A stretch of 64,000 bases of DNA, taken from assembly GCA_001910725.1 (NCBI GenBank), contig MJGA01000038.1:62001-126000 (forward strand). Direction: 5' to 3'. The notes beneath the pieces were generated by a model. That model had not been told where the DNA came from, ran no database searches, and saw only the letters and a program-made list of their open reading frames with translations. The DNA is from Phanerodontia chrysosporium. Its lineage: Eukaryota > Basidiomycota > Agaricomycetes > Polyporales > Phanerochaetaceae. The translations under genes were made by a program, and so were the position numbers. Each line of letters begins with the position of its first letter. The first letter of the stretch is position 1. This document shows positions 21,912 to 32,599 of the stretch, in pieces.

Positions 21912-24287
21912 CTACTCTGCGTCCTCCTCGTCATATGCTGGCGGAGTCTCGTTGTCGCGCATCCTGACCCGCTCAACCAATTGGTGCAGCCCGGACGAAA
22001 GATTGCTGTGGTCGACGTCGTGGAGGATTTCCTCTGCCAGCTCCCACTCGCCTCTGACGATAAGTCCGGAAAGCGTCCTGGCCCACACTCGCCAGTTGGT
22101 CTCTGACACTATGCGGGTAGCATGCTCTTTGAAGCGTCGGTAGTACCGCAGGGCCTGAATGACGCTATCGCGCGTCGGGTTTTCATAGCAGGCGCGGATG
22201 ACAGCGACGAGATGGATCACGCTTGTTTCAATGGGACGACCCCGACGCCTGAACCTGTCGAGCGCCATCTTCCGATAGCGAGCCTGCAGAGAAGGCTCGG
22301 CCCATGCTGTGCGCTCAATTTGGGACAGGACAATGGTTATCGCTGCGGGGACTAGTGCTGATGGATCTAACATGTAGATGTGATCGATGAAGGCGAACGC
22401 GGCGTCGAAGGCGTGCGGACTACCGGTGCTAACCGTTTTCCTGAGCAGTTCACGGTACGAATCTCCATCGAGTGTCACGCCGGCTTGCTGCAGCATGGCG
22501 ATGACGAGAGGTGCTGCGTCGGAGCGCACAGAGTGTAGAATGGGTAGAAGGACGGCAGCAGTGGATATGTCTCCGATCATACCCATTGTAGCCATCTCCT
22601 GCATTATTGCAGAGATTGCCTTCGGGTTCTTAGCGCGACTTTGGTGCACCATGAAGATATTGAATGATGCGATATTAGGTTTCGGCCCTTGCAGCTTCAT
22701 GCGATCAAGGATTTTCCGTGCTTCTTCTATGCGTGAGTTATCCACTAGCCATTCGAGTATGGTATTGAAGACGTCCAGAACGGTCGCGTCGTTGGGCGCG
22801 TCGCACATCTTCTGTAGTGTGCGTTCGAAGCGCTCAAATTCCCTGAGGGCCTCCCGCGCGCTGCCTTCGAGTAATAGAGCCTTCAGGTATGCCTGGAGAA
22901 CCCTTGGAGATAGTGACGGGCCAGAGAGGAAAGCTTTGGATACCGCTCGTGCACGGCCGAACTGTTTCGTCTCCGCAAAGCCGTTGATTACAGCAGCCTG
23001 CACGAGAGGCGGAATCTCCCCGGCAATCTTGCTCAAGCCCAACCAGAAGCGCTCCGCAGCCTTTGTGTTTCCGCCGCGGATGAGCTCGAACATGACGATC
23101 GCCAATAGCTCCTCAGAGGCAACAAGACGCGGCCGGAGCGCGGTATCGTGAGGATCAAGGGTGAGGTAGGGCTCTTCTTCTGAGAGCTCTTGGAGGATGA
23201 AGTCTGCGTAGTAGGGCAGAGGCGATTTGCTCAGCCGCGTAGTCGACATGTGCGCGAAGTATCGTGTCAGCTGCGGTAGGGGAATCGACAGGACACACAG
23301 ACAATTGTATCGTGCAACCCATGTGGCCGTCTTTTTCTTGGGCAAATCCAGCTCGCTTGCGAGCGCAGACGCTTCCGCTTGAAGCGGCAATAGCCGGGTG
23401 TGGCCCTTGGTTTTCTCCGGCAAAACGGCAAACGGGAGGAGTGGGGAGAAGTCGCCCGCCATCACACACGCTGCAACAGCCAGCGCAGAGAACCTCGGAG
23501 GGATGCTGCTGATACGGTCGCCAGAGTTTTTTGTGATCGCGTGATACATGTCGTTCACTCGGAGATGCCGTGACAGAATCCACAGCCGAGTTTGACGTTC
23601 GTCCAGAACACTCCGGAAGCACGCTATGATGTTGAACACCGCAGCTGTGTCGCGTTGCTGGAGACGGTAATGCATCCTCGTGCTGGCTCCGTGGTAGTAG
23701 CCGTTCGCAGCGGCGCAGGCGGCCATATCGTCGAGGGCTGCGTGGGCGGCTTGGTCATCAACGTTGGGATACGTATCCAAGTTTGCAATAGCGTTAGAAA
23801 AGCGTTTATAGTACGCTCGGAGGTTGATAGTACTTGGAGTGAGCGGCCCTAGACGCCGGCGTAGCGACCACCAGAGCTCGGGGACCAGATGGAAGTCAGC
23901 CTGGAGAAGAGCTTGCTCTAGCCTAGAGCACATATCCAAGATAAAGGAACCGTCCCTCTCGATAGCTTCCACGAGTGCCAGCGCTCGTATTCCTGCGTCT
24001 GGGTCGTCTGGGGAAATAGGATCCGAAGGATCGTAGTAGGGAGTGTCAGGAAGCGGCTCCTGGGAGAGATCGGTAGGTATGTCGGCGAGGTGTGCGTCCA
24101 ACTCGGTATTACTAGCGGCTGCCGTATGCACAAACCCCGATGCCCTGCCTCTGGCAGAGGAGCATTTCAGGGCTGAATCGAGGGATCGTACGGAGCTCTG
24201 CAGAGCCCCTCCATTTGCACTGAGGTGACTACCGCCGAGGGTTCGACGTAGCGCACGAAAATGAGCATTGTATGCGTGACGTAGCAT
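21912..24287 (-). CDS. PPR-type protein, paralogue 1 (intact)
   Basis: Helical-repeat protein, most likely organellar and RNA-binding; its target is unknown. Single exon, 791 aa. The N-terminus is Arg/Ser/Ala-rich without acids (MLRHAYNAHFRALRRTLGG), as expected of a mitochondrial presequence. The middle is all-helical. Pentatricopeptide-like repeats are clearest at residues 540-640: DVFNTILEWLVDNSRIEEARKILDRM, then GPKPNIASFNIFM. The C-terminal block NWRVWARTLSGLIVRGEWELAEEIL is shared with the two genes that follow, which makes all three one family. It differs from them in having moderate GC content and no frameshift. It may be the older or slower-evolving member. Confidence 0.88.
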   Translation of the reverse strand: MLRHAYNAHFRALRRTLGGSHLSANGGALQSSVRSLDSALKCSSARGRASGFVHTAAASNTELDAHLADIPTDLSQEPLPDTPYYDPSDPISPDDPDAGIRALALVEAIERDGSFILDMCSRLEQALLQADFHLVPELWWSLRRRLGPLTPSTINLRAYYKRFSNAIANLDTYPNVDDQAAHAALDDMAACAAANGYYHGASTRMHYRLQQRDTAAVFNIIACFRSVLDERQTRLWILSRHLRVNDMYHAITKNSGDRISSIPPRFSALAVAACVMAGDFSPLLPFAVLPEKTKGHTRLLPLQAEASALASELDLPKKKTATWVARYNCLCVLSIPLPQLTRYFAHMSTTRLSKSPLPYYADFILQELSEEEPYLTLDPHDTALRPRLVASEELLAIVMFELIRGGNTKAAERFWLGLSKIAGEIPPLVQAAVINGFAETKQFGRARAVSKAFLSGPSLSPRVLQAYLKALLLEGSAREALREFERFERTLQKMCDAPNDATVLDVFNTILEWLVDNSRIEEARKILDRMKLQGPKPNIASFNIFMVHQSRAKNPKAISAIMQEMATMGMIGDISTAAVLLPILHSVRSDAAPLVIAMLQQAGVTLDGDSYRELLRKTVSTGSPHAFDAAFAFIDHIYMLDPSALVPAAITIVLSQIERTAWAEPSLQARYRKMALDRFRRRGRPIETSVIHLVAVIRACYENPTRDSVIQALRYYRRFKEHATRIVSETNWRVWARTLSGLIVRGEWELAEEILHDVDHSNLSSGLHQLVERVRMRDNETPPAYDEEDAE

Positions 24288-24754
24288 ATAACTGCCAATC
24301 TAACGAAGTAAGAAGTGGCTTTGAGCTATCTGTAAGAGCCTGAAGGAACACACATACCGGCGAGAGTGACAGCGTTTCGGGTAGAGTTCAATGGGCGCCC
24401 ATACGTGGGCTCACCCGAAAAAAGGTCACATGACTGAATATTTCTCGAGTTTATTTCGAAATATACCGCGAATTACTACGAGACTCAGCAAAGCAGGAAG
24501 GATTGCTTGGGTGTGCAAGCCCCAGGATACCATGTATTAGTAGTGCACTGACTTTGAGCGCTCAGGGGGGCCGACCAAGTTGGAGATGGTGGTCAGCGTG
24601 TACCGTGTAGTTCATGGGAGTTTTTTCAAGACAAAGTACGTGGTTCCTCCTGTACAATGTACGCGTTGCTGAGGAGAGGTCAGCTTAGTTTCGAACATTT
24701 ATTACAGTACGCAAAGCTAAGAAACATAACACCACAGCAAGTGAAACCGGCAGC
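24288..24754. other. Gap between PPR1 and PPR2
   Basis: Promoter side of PPR1 and 3' flank of PPR2, on the same strand. It holds a short copy of an element found upstream of PPR2 and PPR3 (see 24676-24700). Otherwise AT-rich (24430-24480). Confidence 0.5.
24676..24700. repeat. Short match to the PPR2/PPR3 upstream element
   Basis: GGTCAGCTTAGTTTCGAACATTT resembles GGTCAGCTGAGTTTGAACATTT at 27167-27190 and the inverted copy near 30090. It lies about 390 bases upstream of the PPR1 start. Confidence 0.5.
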
Positions 24755-27048
24755 CTAATCTTCCTCTTGGTCCACCGGCGTGCCTCCCCACTTCGCCTCG
24801 CGCCTCTCCACCATCTCAAGCAGCTCACGCATGCCACTGGTGGTCGCCTCTGGCCGCATATCGCGCGCGACCACGTCCGCAAGGCCCCACTCCCGCCGCT
24901 CTACGAGCCAGACCATGAGCGTGCTCCACACGCGCCGGTTCACCGTGCGGCCGGCGGCGTGCGCGCGCGGAGCTCGAGATAGTACTCCAACGCACGCCCG
25001 AGCGCGTCGGGCGTGCCGTTCCGCCGGCACGCGTTGATCGCATGGCGCACGTGCGTGGGGTGCAGCTGCAGGCCGCGCGCCGCCATGTCCGCGCGGAGCG
25101 CGGCGCGCACGCGCGCGCCGTGCGCGCCGTCCGCCCACACGCGCCGCTCGGCGGCGTACAGCGCCGCGGCGAACGTGTCCGCGGTGGGCCGCAGCGCGGG
25201 GACGCCGTCGAGGTGCGCGAGGAGCGCGAGCGCGCCGTCGAGCGCGCCGTCCGTGTCGACGCGCGGGATGTGCTCCGCGAGGAGCGCGGTGCACGCGCGC
25301 CGCATGTCGCGCATGCCGCTGGCGTGCAGGCGCGCGAGGACGAGCGCGGGTGCGTCCGGGCGCGTCGGGTGGAGTGCGGTCAGGCGCAGGGCGGCGGTGT
25401 CGAGGTCGTCGGCGAGCCCGCGGGCGTCCAGCTCGTCCAGGAGGCCCTGCACGGCGCCGGAGTCGCCGCGCCGCAGGTGGCCCCGCAGGAGGGCGTTGTA
25501 CGAGGCGACGTCGGGTGCTGGCCCTGTGTTCTCCATGCGCTCGAGCACGGCCTGTGCCTCCTCGATGCGGCCCGCGTCCGCCAGCCACGCGATGACTCGG
25601 TTGAAGACGGCCGTGGCGGCTGGGCCGGGGGTGCTGTCGGTGCTGCGCAGATCCTTCTCGTACTCGTTGAACTGCGCAAGGGCGTCGTCTGTTCTGCCCG
25701 CGCGGAAGAGGCTGTGGAGGTATGCGCAATAGACGTCCGCGGTGCGCGCCTCGCTCCCCATCGTCTCCCAGACACGCTGCATCTCGTCGAGCCGCCCGAC
25801 TGCGCCGAGGCCTGCGACCAACGCGGCATGAACTTGCGGCGGCACCGTGCCTGCAACCTTCTGCATGCCCTCTTCGAACGCCCGCGTCGCCTGCTCGTCG
25901 TTGGCGCGGACGAGCGAGCCCACAAGGAACGCCCAGTGCTCGGCGGTGAAATTGACGACGCTCCCGGGTGCGGTCGCCGCGGCCGCGTCCGCGTCCGCAG
26001 CCGACAATCTGAGGCCGCTGTCAGCGCACGAGAGCTCGTAGACGATCCCCGCAGCGAAATGTTTGAGCGGGTCCGCCCGGCCCTGCTCCGCCTGCAGGCA
26101 CAGCCGGCTGACGTAGTCCTTGTACCGGCGCAGCGGCAGCGCGACGACGGCGAGGACGTGGTAGCGCCTCGCCCAGGAGTCCATCTTGGGGCCCGGGAGT
26201 CCGTACTCGGACGCGACGGCGGCGGCCTCGAGGAAGAGCGCGTGGGCGTTCGGCCGGTTCTTGCCGTCGAGCGTGAGCAGCCCGAGGAGGGGCGCGAGGC
26301 TGTCTTTCATGACGCACGCGGCGACGGCGTACGCCTTGACGAGCGGGATCGCGTTGTCCGCGCGGCTCGCGCGCGGGACACCGGCCAGGAACACGACGCG
26401 CTCTCGTGCCGCGCCGCCGCCCGCGGGCGCCGGCCCCTGCCCGTGCCCGTGCAGCGCTGCGCCCAGGCTGCGGGCGAGCGCGAGCACGGCGTCGGGCTGG
26501 CGCCCCGCGAGGTAGTGCGCCATGCGCGCGACGACGCCCGCAAAGTCGCCGAACACGGCAGCCTTCACCGCGAGTTTGTCGAGCGTGGCGAGTCGCCGGC
26601 GGCAGAGCCCGTCTGGAGGCGTGCGCAGGGCGCGCCGGATCAGGCGGCGGAGCCTGGAGTACAGCCATCCCTCGAGCGTGCCCGGGGTGGTCGTGAGGCG
26701 GTCCTGCAGCTGGGACAATAGCCTGACCATGAGCGCGAGGTCTTCCTTGTCCAGCGCACGCTCGAGTCTCGTGTACATTGTCTCTACGAACGCGCTGAGC
26801 CGGTTCGATGGGGCACCGGCCGGGACATGATTTGGCACTGCAGGCGTGGCAGCCGCTGACGTGGAGTCGGCCAGTTGCTGCTCTGTGAGTTCTGGCGCAC
26901 TCTCAGAGACATGGCGAGGGTCCGTTGAATGAAAGAGTCGTGTGCAGGGTGTACGGCAGATGCTGCCGCTGGGCCAACGCAGATTGATCCTCCGAGTCGT
27001 ACTAGATGTCTGCGCCAAGGGTAAACGGGCCCTGCACGCGCCTAGCAT
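24755..27048 (-). CDS. PPR-type protein, paralogue 2, one apparent frameshift near the 3' end
   Basis: Probable mitochondrial helical-repeat RNA-binding protein. Single exon. The start MLGACRARLPLAQ is shared with paralogue 3 and gives a basic presequence. Shared landmarks are LDKLAVKAAVFGDFAGV, AVAACVMKDSLAPLLGLL, MDSWARRYHVLAVVALPL and, in the repeats, AVFNRVIAWLADAGRIEEAQ, GPAPDVASYNALLRGH and DDLDTAALRLTALHP. The frame from 27048 stops at 24940, just after YYLELRA. One base added in the GCGCGCG run at about 24955-24970 restores the family ending (VNRRVWSTLMVWLVERREWGL...), for 764 aa. The gene is extremely GC-rich, which opens long meaningless frames on the other strand. Confidence 0.87.
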
Positions 27049-28121
27049 CTACAAACACACGAACATGAGCATCTCTACATGCATACACAATGAAAGGGGT
27101 GATTACTTGGCGAAAATATCGTCGCAAGGGCGAGGTGATAAGTCTTCCCGAGCTGGTCCGTGGGAAAGGTCAGCTGAGTTTGAACATTTTTGCGGGCCCG
27201 CCACAGGTTGTGAATCTCCGCTGGCCTAGCGTAAACTCCGCCCGCGTTAACTTGGTCGCGGAGTTGACTGCAAATTTGAATATACACTCCAGTCCTTCAA
27301 CAGTCGAATTGCTGAGGCTCTATTACCTCCCGTTCTGTGCAATGAGTGTGACCATCGCGTACAATAGTATGCTACTCACCCCTTAGTAAACCTGCGCAAT
27401 ATTCGGGCAGGGTATACAGTGGCGCACTATTGAAACGCACCTCTTGCACGGGTACCCGTCTTTGAAAAGCCGTCCCATCAACGAGATCCCCAACAGCCCG
27501 ATGCTGCCAGATGCCCAACGCCTCCCATCCAGTCGCGTTCGCGCCTACTTTCGCCTTTGCATGGTACGTTCTCAGAGCTGTAGGAACAATCCCAGCATTT
27601 ATCGCACCGCGGAAAGTGCCGGGTAGCGGTCGTTGAACGCAGGCCGGGTTTCAATTAGACTGGATCCATTGTTTGCGAACAGAGCAGAGTAAAATCACAG
27701 AGATGTTTGTGTGCACACGACGCGCGAGCGCGCGACTACTCTCACCAACGAGAGGGATATCTCAGCCATCGTCTCATTTTTCTGTGTCTGCCTGCCATCC
27801 TCAAAGTACGCTGTCCAGGAGCTGAGGCATCGACACGCGGTTCTGCGCCACGAAGCAAGCCACAAAGCAGCGTTTGATCCGCGAGAGCCGGCATGACGAA
27901 CGGGATCTCGACACTCGTGGTGCTCGCTCGAGTCTGCTCGAGTCCCCCCTACAGGGCTCGCTGCAGAGCATGCGCTACGCGGGGCTCCAGAGACCCCCTG
28001 CTGCTGCGTCCGCTGTGCGGACAACATGTTTGGCGGGCGGGACTCTTTGTCTGGAGGGCTGGGCACACGGGCGAGTCATGTAGGATTAGACTGTCTTCGT
28101 CAGAAATAAATAGCAGTACAT
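27049..28121. other. Upstream region of PPR2 and gap to the MAPEG gene
   Basis: 27097-27270 is a conserved element repeated in inverted orientation upstream of PPR3. The remaining 850 bases show no gene. Confidence 0.5.
27097..27270 (-). repeat. Conserved upstream element of PPR2 (inverted partner at 29993-30167)
   Basis: The reverse complement of this stretch aligns to 29993-30167 at about 85% identity by eye, including CGGAGATTCACAACCTGTGG, CCGCAAAAATGTT, CAGCTGACC and CTTGCGACGATATTTTC. It ends 50 bases before the start codon, so it is the proximal promoter and leader, duplicated along with the gene. Confidence 0.8.
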
Positions 28122-28783
28122 TCACGCAGTCACGAGCTTGAACGCGGTGTACGTCGACGCGCCAAGGACGAACGCTGCGCAGGGGCGAGGGGGTCAGCAC
28201 CGCGCTGGCTCCGAAGAGCGCGAAAGGGCAGCGACGTACAGAGGACGGTGAGCCCGTTGACGTAGCCGGCGCCGAGCCAGTTGCGCTTCTTGGGGTCGCC
28301 GCTCGCGTAGCCGATGGTGTACAGGAAGCGGGCGAGCGTCCAGGTGCCGCATGCGGCGGCGGCGAAGCGCGGGAACTTGAGGCCGACGATGAACGTCGCG
28401 GAGATGACCTGCGGGAGCCACTCAAGCGTGTTCTGGTGTGCGCCTGGGGTGCACGTGAGTAGGCGCGGGTGGGCGAGGGGAGACACGTACGCTGCGCGCA
28501 GTTGAAGATCTGCGCCTCCTTCGAGGCGGCGGCCTCTGCCTTTTCGGCGTACGCTGCACGGCACGTCAGCTGCTGGGGGTCGCGGGACGCAAGGGGGACG
28601 CACGCTGCGGGTACTCGATCTTGGCGGCCTTGCGTGCGCGGCCGACGCGGAAGCTCTGGAAGGTCGTGAGCCAGAAGGTCGAGACGACCGCGGCGGCGGT
28701 GTACGCGTAGCTGCGGGGGGCGTGAGCTCAGCAGAGGCAGCTTGCGCGCGGGGGACGCACCCTTCGGGGAGGACGATGGACAT
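28122..28783 (-). CDS. MAPEG family protein, microsomal glutathione S-transferase 3-like
   Basis: Integral ER or mitochondrial-membrane enzyme that conjugates glutathione or reduces lipid hydroperoxides. Five exons in phase: 28783-28761, 28710-28604, 28553-28491, 28443-28240 and 28174-28122 (149 aa, normal for MGST3). The family core is complete: FQSFRVGRARKAAKIEYPQ, then EAQIFNCAQRAHQNTLEWLP, GLKFPRFAAAACGTWTLARF and YTIGYASGDPKKRNWLG, with four membrane helices. The last exon encodes FVLGASTYTAFKLVTA. It lies between two inverted PPR paralogues to which it is unrelated. A TATA-like TATAAG on the minus strand sits about 60 bases upstream of the start. Confidence 0.94.
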
Positions 28784-29632
28784 GGCGGGCGAGGTGGGAA
28801 GCGGGAGAGTGGGGACCGCACAGAGGGGCCGGGGGGCGCCTTATATGCGGGGGCACTCTGGCACGCGCGGGGGGTCGCGTAAGCGACGTTCGATTCCCTT
28901 CTGTGCCGGTCGACGACGTGGCACGCGTTGCGTGACGTAGGCCCGTCGGCGCAGCACCAAGCGCCCGACGCATTGCGCGTCCTGCGCGCCGCGGCCAACG
29001 ACCCCGACGAGTAGTTTGCGTTCCGCAGCGCGAGCGGCGTCTGCCGTCGCCGCCCGCTCGCTGGTGACCGATTCGAGAGTTTGCAGAGGTATGCACGCCC
29101 TGGTCTGCGCAGGAGTGGGGCAGCGTGCAGAGCGTCGATCACTTCTGGGTCGGGTCCGCGCCTGCGTTCCTGGCTTGCAATGCAAACTATTCCGAATGGC
29201 ATTCCGAATACGTTTCCACGCCGCTGACTGTGCAGCTCACGCTGAGCACACCGTGCGTTGTCGTGCACGTCGGCTTATGCTCGTCGCCTGGCATCATCCG
29301 GGGAAATCGGCCGAGCGCGGCGCCAGACGTGTCGAGGGCGGGAGGCCAGGAAATGAAGGCGGAGACAGCACTGGACAGCTGCTGCGGGTAGCGCAAATGA
29401 ACGCAAGGCCGGCGGACATGGTCGCGGGCGAGGGGGAAAGTGCGGAAGAGGCGTCAGAAGCGACATGAAACGCATTTATACCTTGCGCGGGCCCGCCTCG
29501 CTGATGGCGGCCGTGACGTCAATACCACAAGATATCTGCTTAGACCGTCGCGCCGACTACATAAGGTGCCTCCTCGCGGAAGCACACGAGCGTTGTGTGA
29601 TATCGCGTTTCGCGGTCTGCGCGGGCGTACGA

Positions 29633-29666
29633 CCCTAACCCTCACGTGGCAAGGTTAGGGTTACCC
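29633..29666. promoter_or_regulatory. Telomere-like inverted motif
   Basis: CCCTAACCCTCACGTGGC is followed by GGTTAGGGTTACCC, a head-to-head pair of TTAGGG-type units around a CACGTG E-box. The role is unknown; a Myb/TRF-like factor site is inference. Confidence 0.4.
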
Positions 29667-29992
29667 TCTGCTGCAGGCAGGTCCCTTTCACGCCAGCCTC
29701 TGGCTCAGTCTACTGCAGGTTGAGCTATGCGGATCAGTACTGTATATACTCCATTTTTAAGTTCTATATTAAGCCTAGAGAGAGCAGGTCGGGACGTTGC
29801 CTGGACACTGGCGGAGCCGCAAGGACCGTGGCGAAAGCTGGCAGAGCGCTCGGCATCTGGGAAGCATCGGGCTGTCGGTATTATAACTTATTATGGTCAC
29901 ATATTTCACAGAACAACAAGTACGAGAACCTCGACATTCTGGTAGGGAGAACGAACTGGAGAAAATGGATTATTGATAGTATTCGACTTTGC

Positions 29993-30167
29993 GGTCAACT
30001 CCGCGGCCAATCAACATGAGCGGAGTTCACGACAGGCGCGACGGAGATTCACAACCTGTGGCGGCTCCCGCAAAAATGTTGAAACTCAGCTGACCCTTTT
30101 CCGCGGGCCAGCTCGGAAGAACTATCACCTCGCCTTTGCGACGATATTTTCACAAAGTAATCATTCG
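29993..30167 (+). repeat. Conserved upstream element of PPR3 (inverted partner at 27097-27270)
   Basis: Reads toward the PPR3 start codon at 30225 and mirrors the PPR2 upstream region, including GTCAACTCCGCG at its outer end. Confidence 0.8.
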
Positions 30168-30224
30168 TTTTGCTTTCGCTGGTACAAAGAGATGCTCACG
30201 TTAGTGTGTTCGTAGAGAGCGTAG

Positions 30225-32473
30225 ATGCTAGGCGCGTGCAGGGCTCGTGTGCCCCTGTCGCGGGCACTACCGACCTGCAGAGCTGCTCTGCGGTTGCCAG
30301 CCAGCCAGGTCCTTTTGGCACGGCTCTCGCATGCGGTCCCGTCGACGTCCACACTTCCCGAGGCGACTGTGGATGTCAACCACAGTCCTGTCGCTGCCAC
30401 GTCACCAAAACCTGCGCCAGCAACAGCTAACGGCGCCGCAACCCTTGTGCCGGATGGCGCGCCGTCAGAGGAGCCAACCGCCGCCGCACAGTGGCTCTTC
30501 GGGAGCCTGCAGAGCGCTCTGCACGTCAGAGACTTCCTGCGTATGTCGCAGCTTTGGAAAGAGTGGCAGAAGCGTCGCCTCAAGACGCCCCAGCTGTACG
30601 CCCGGTGCAGCTCTCTGATCAGGCGTGCCGTACGCACATCCCCCGACGGCCTCACCCCGCCGCAGCATACCGGCCTGGACAAGCTCGCGGTGCATGCGGC
30701 CGCGCTTGGCGATCTTTCAGGGATCACTGCACGGATGGCCTACTACCTCCAACACAAGCAGCCGGACGCTGTTCTCAATCTTGCGAACGAGTTCAATGCT
30801 GCTATTACGCCTCCCGGTGCTGGCAGGAAAACAGGAAGATCTAAAGTCACCGTCCCTGGTCCCGGTGCTTCAGCGACTGCGATGACAAAGATCAAGGCAT
30901 ACACTGTCGTAGCTTGCGTCATGAAGGACACCTTCGAACCCCTCCTCCGACTGCTGACGCTGGGCGCCACAGGGACGCTGGAACTCCACTCGCTGCTCTT
31001 TTGGACAGCCACTATCGCAGACGCATTCTCAGTGTCGAAGGAGACAGCGACATCCTGGGCAAAGCGCTACCACACGCTGTCCGTCGTCTCGCTCCCGTTG
31101 CCCAGCTACAAGGCATTCGTTGGTCTGCTGGTCGAGGCGGAGCTGGGTGGGCAGGGTGCGCCGATTGAGATGTTCGCCACCAATATCGTCCGTGAGCTCC
31201 GCAGAGAGAACGGCCCCCTCCGGCTGAACCTTTCCAATGAACCCATGGCCGCCGACTCCGAAACCCCCATCGTGGAATTCACCGTCGACCGCTGTGCCCA
31301 CCTCATGGGCATGCTCATCCGCAGCGGCAACGAGGAGGCGACGCGCGTGTTCGACGAGGGCATGGCCCACATCGCCCACCCACGGTCCCGCCGGCCGTGC
31401 ACGCCGCAGTCCTTGCAGGCCTCGCGAAAGTGGGGCGGTTCGACGAAGCGCAACGGACGTGGGAGACGATCGGGCCCGAGGCGCGCACCGCGGACGTCTA
31501 CGACGCGTACATCGCCGGCCTCGTCCAGAGCGGCAAGCGGGACGAGGCGCTCGCGCAGTTCGAGGCGTTCGAGAAGCTCTACCGCAACACCGAGGGCGCA
31601 CGCGGCCCCGCCGCCACCGCGGTGTTCAACCAAGCCATCCTGTGCCTCGCGGACTCGGGACGCATCGCGGACGCGCAGGCCGTGCTCGGGCGCATGAAGG
31701 CGCAGGGGCCGGCGCCCGACGTCTCCTCATACAACAACGTCCTGCGAGGCCACGTGCGGCAGCGCGACACCGCCGCCGTGCTGGCCGTGCTGCGCGAGAT
31801 GGACGCGCGCGGGGTCCGCGACGACCTCGGCACGGCCGCCCTCGTGCTCACGGCGCTGCACCCGGCGCGCGCAGACGCACCCGCGTTCGTCCTGCGGCGC
31901 CTGCGCCGGGGCGGCGTGCGCACCACGCCGCGCACGTGCATCGCGCTCTTCACGCAGCACCTCGCGGAGCTCCGCAGCGACGCCGCGCTCGACGCCGCCG
32001 CGGCGCTGCTCGCGCACCTCGACGCCGTCCCCGCGCTGCGGCCCACGGCGGACACGTTCGCGGCGGTGCTGTACGCCGCGGAGCGGCACGCGTGGGCGGA
32101 CGGCGCGCGCGGCACACGCATGCGCGCGGAGCTCCGCGCGGCGATGGCGCAGCGCGGCCTCGCGCTGGGCCACGCGCACGTCCGCCTCCTCGTCAGCGCG
32201 TGCCGGCGCAACGGCGCGCGCGAGGCGCTCGGGCGCGCGATGGACTACTACCGCGAGCACCGCACGGCCGCGCGCGGGGTCAACTACCGCGTGTGGACCG
32301 CGCTCATGGGCGAGCTCGTGCGCCGCAAGGAATGGAGCCTCGCGGACGAGATCGTGTACGATGTCTCCTCCGAGGCTGCCTCGGACAGGATGCGGGAGCT
32401 CGTCGGCCGGGTGCTGAAGCGCGATCCGACGTGGAAACCGGAGGCGAAACCGGAGGCGGGGACGGAAAAGTAG
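30225..32473 (+). CDS. PPR-type protein, paralogue 3, one apparent frameshift
   Basis: Sister of paralogue 2 in opposite orientation; probable mitochondrial helical-repeat RNA-binding protein. Single exon with the same MLGACRAR start. Shared blocks are LIRRAVRTSPDGL, LDKLAVHAAALGDLSGI, TVVACVMKDTFEPLLRLL and TSWAKRYHTLSVVSLPL. The first frame fails after MAHIAH. The family sequence TVPPAVHAAVLAGLAKVGRF continues in another frame, so one C is missing in the CCC at 31379-31381; with it the protein is 749 aa. Repeat units AVFNQAILCLADSGRIADAQ and APDVSSYNNVLRGHVRQ match paralogue 2 closely. The 3' half (31400-32350) is far more GC-rich than the 5' half. It ends with a Lys/Pro/Glu tail. Confidence 0.87.
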
Positions 32474-32599
32474 GGCTTTCGGGTCGTTTTGCGGTTGTAG
32501 ATCACCAGGAGGACTGTGTCGCGCGCTCAGATCTGTCAACACCATAATCCCTGTTTAATTGATACTGGTACAGTGACAACTGATCTCCCGTGTGCTGCG

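Larger units (their letters stand above)
28784..30224. other. Divergent promoter region of the MAPEG gene and PPR3, 1.4 kb
   Basis: Contains a telomere-like inverted motif at 29633-29666 and the PPR3 upstream element at 29993-30167. GC-rich near the MAPEG start, AT-rich from 29740 to 29990. No gene seen. Confidence 0.5.

Noticed and set aside
25042..26721. 559-codon plus-strand frame opposite PPR2
   Set aside because: It is the mirror of a very GC-rich PPR gene, with Arg/Ala/Val-rich nonsense translation and no domain.
31237..32547. 436-codon plus-strand frame overlapping PPR3
   Set aside because: Arg/Ala-rich out-of-frame reading of the GC-rich 3' half of PPR3.
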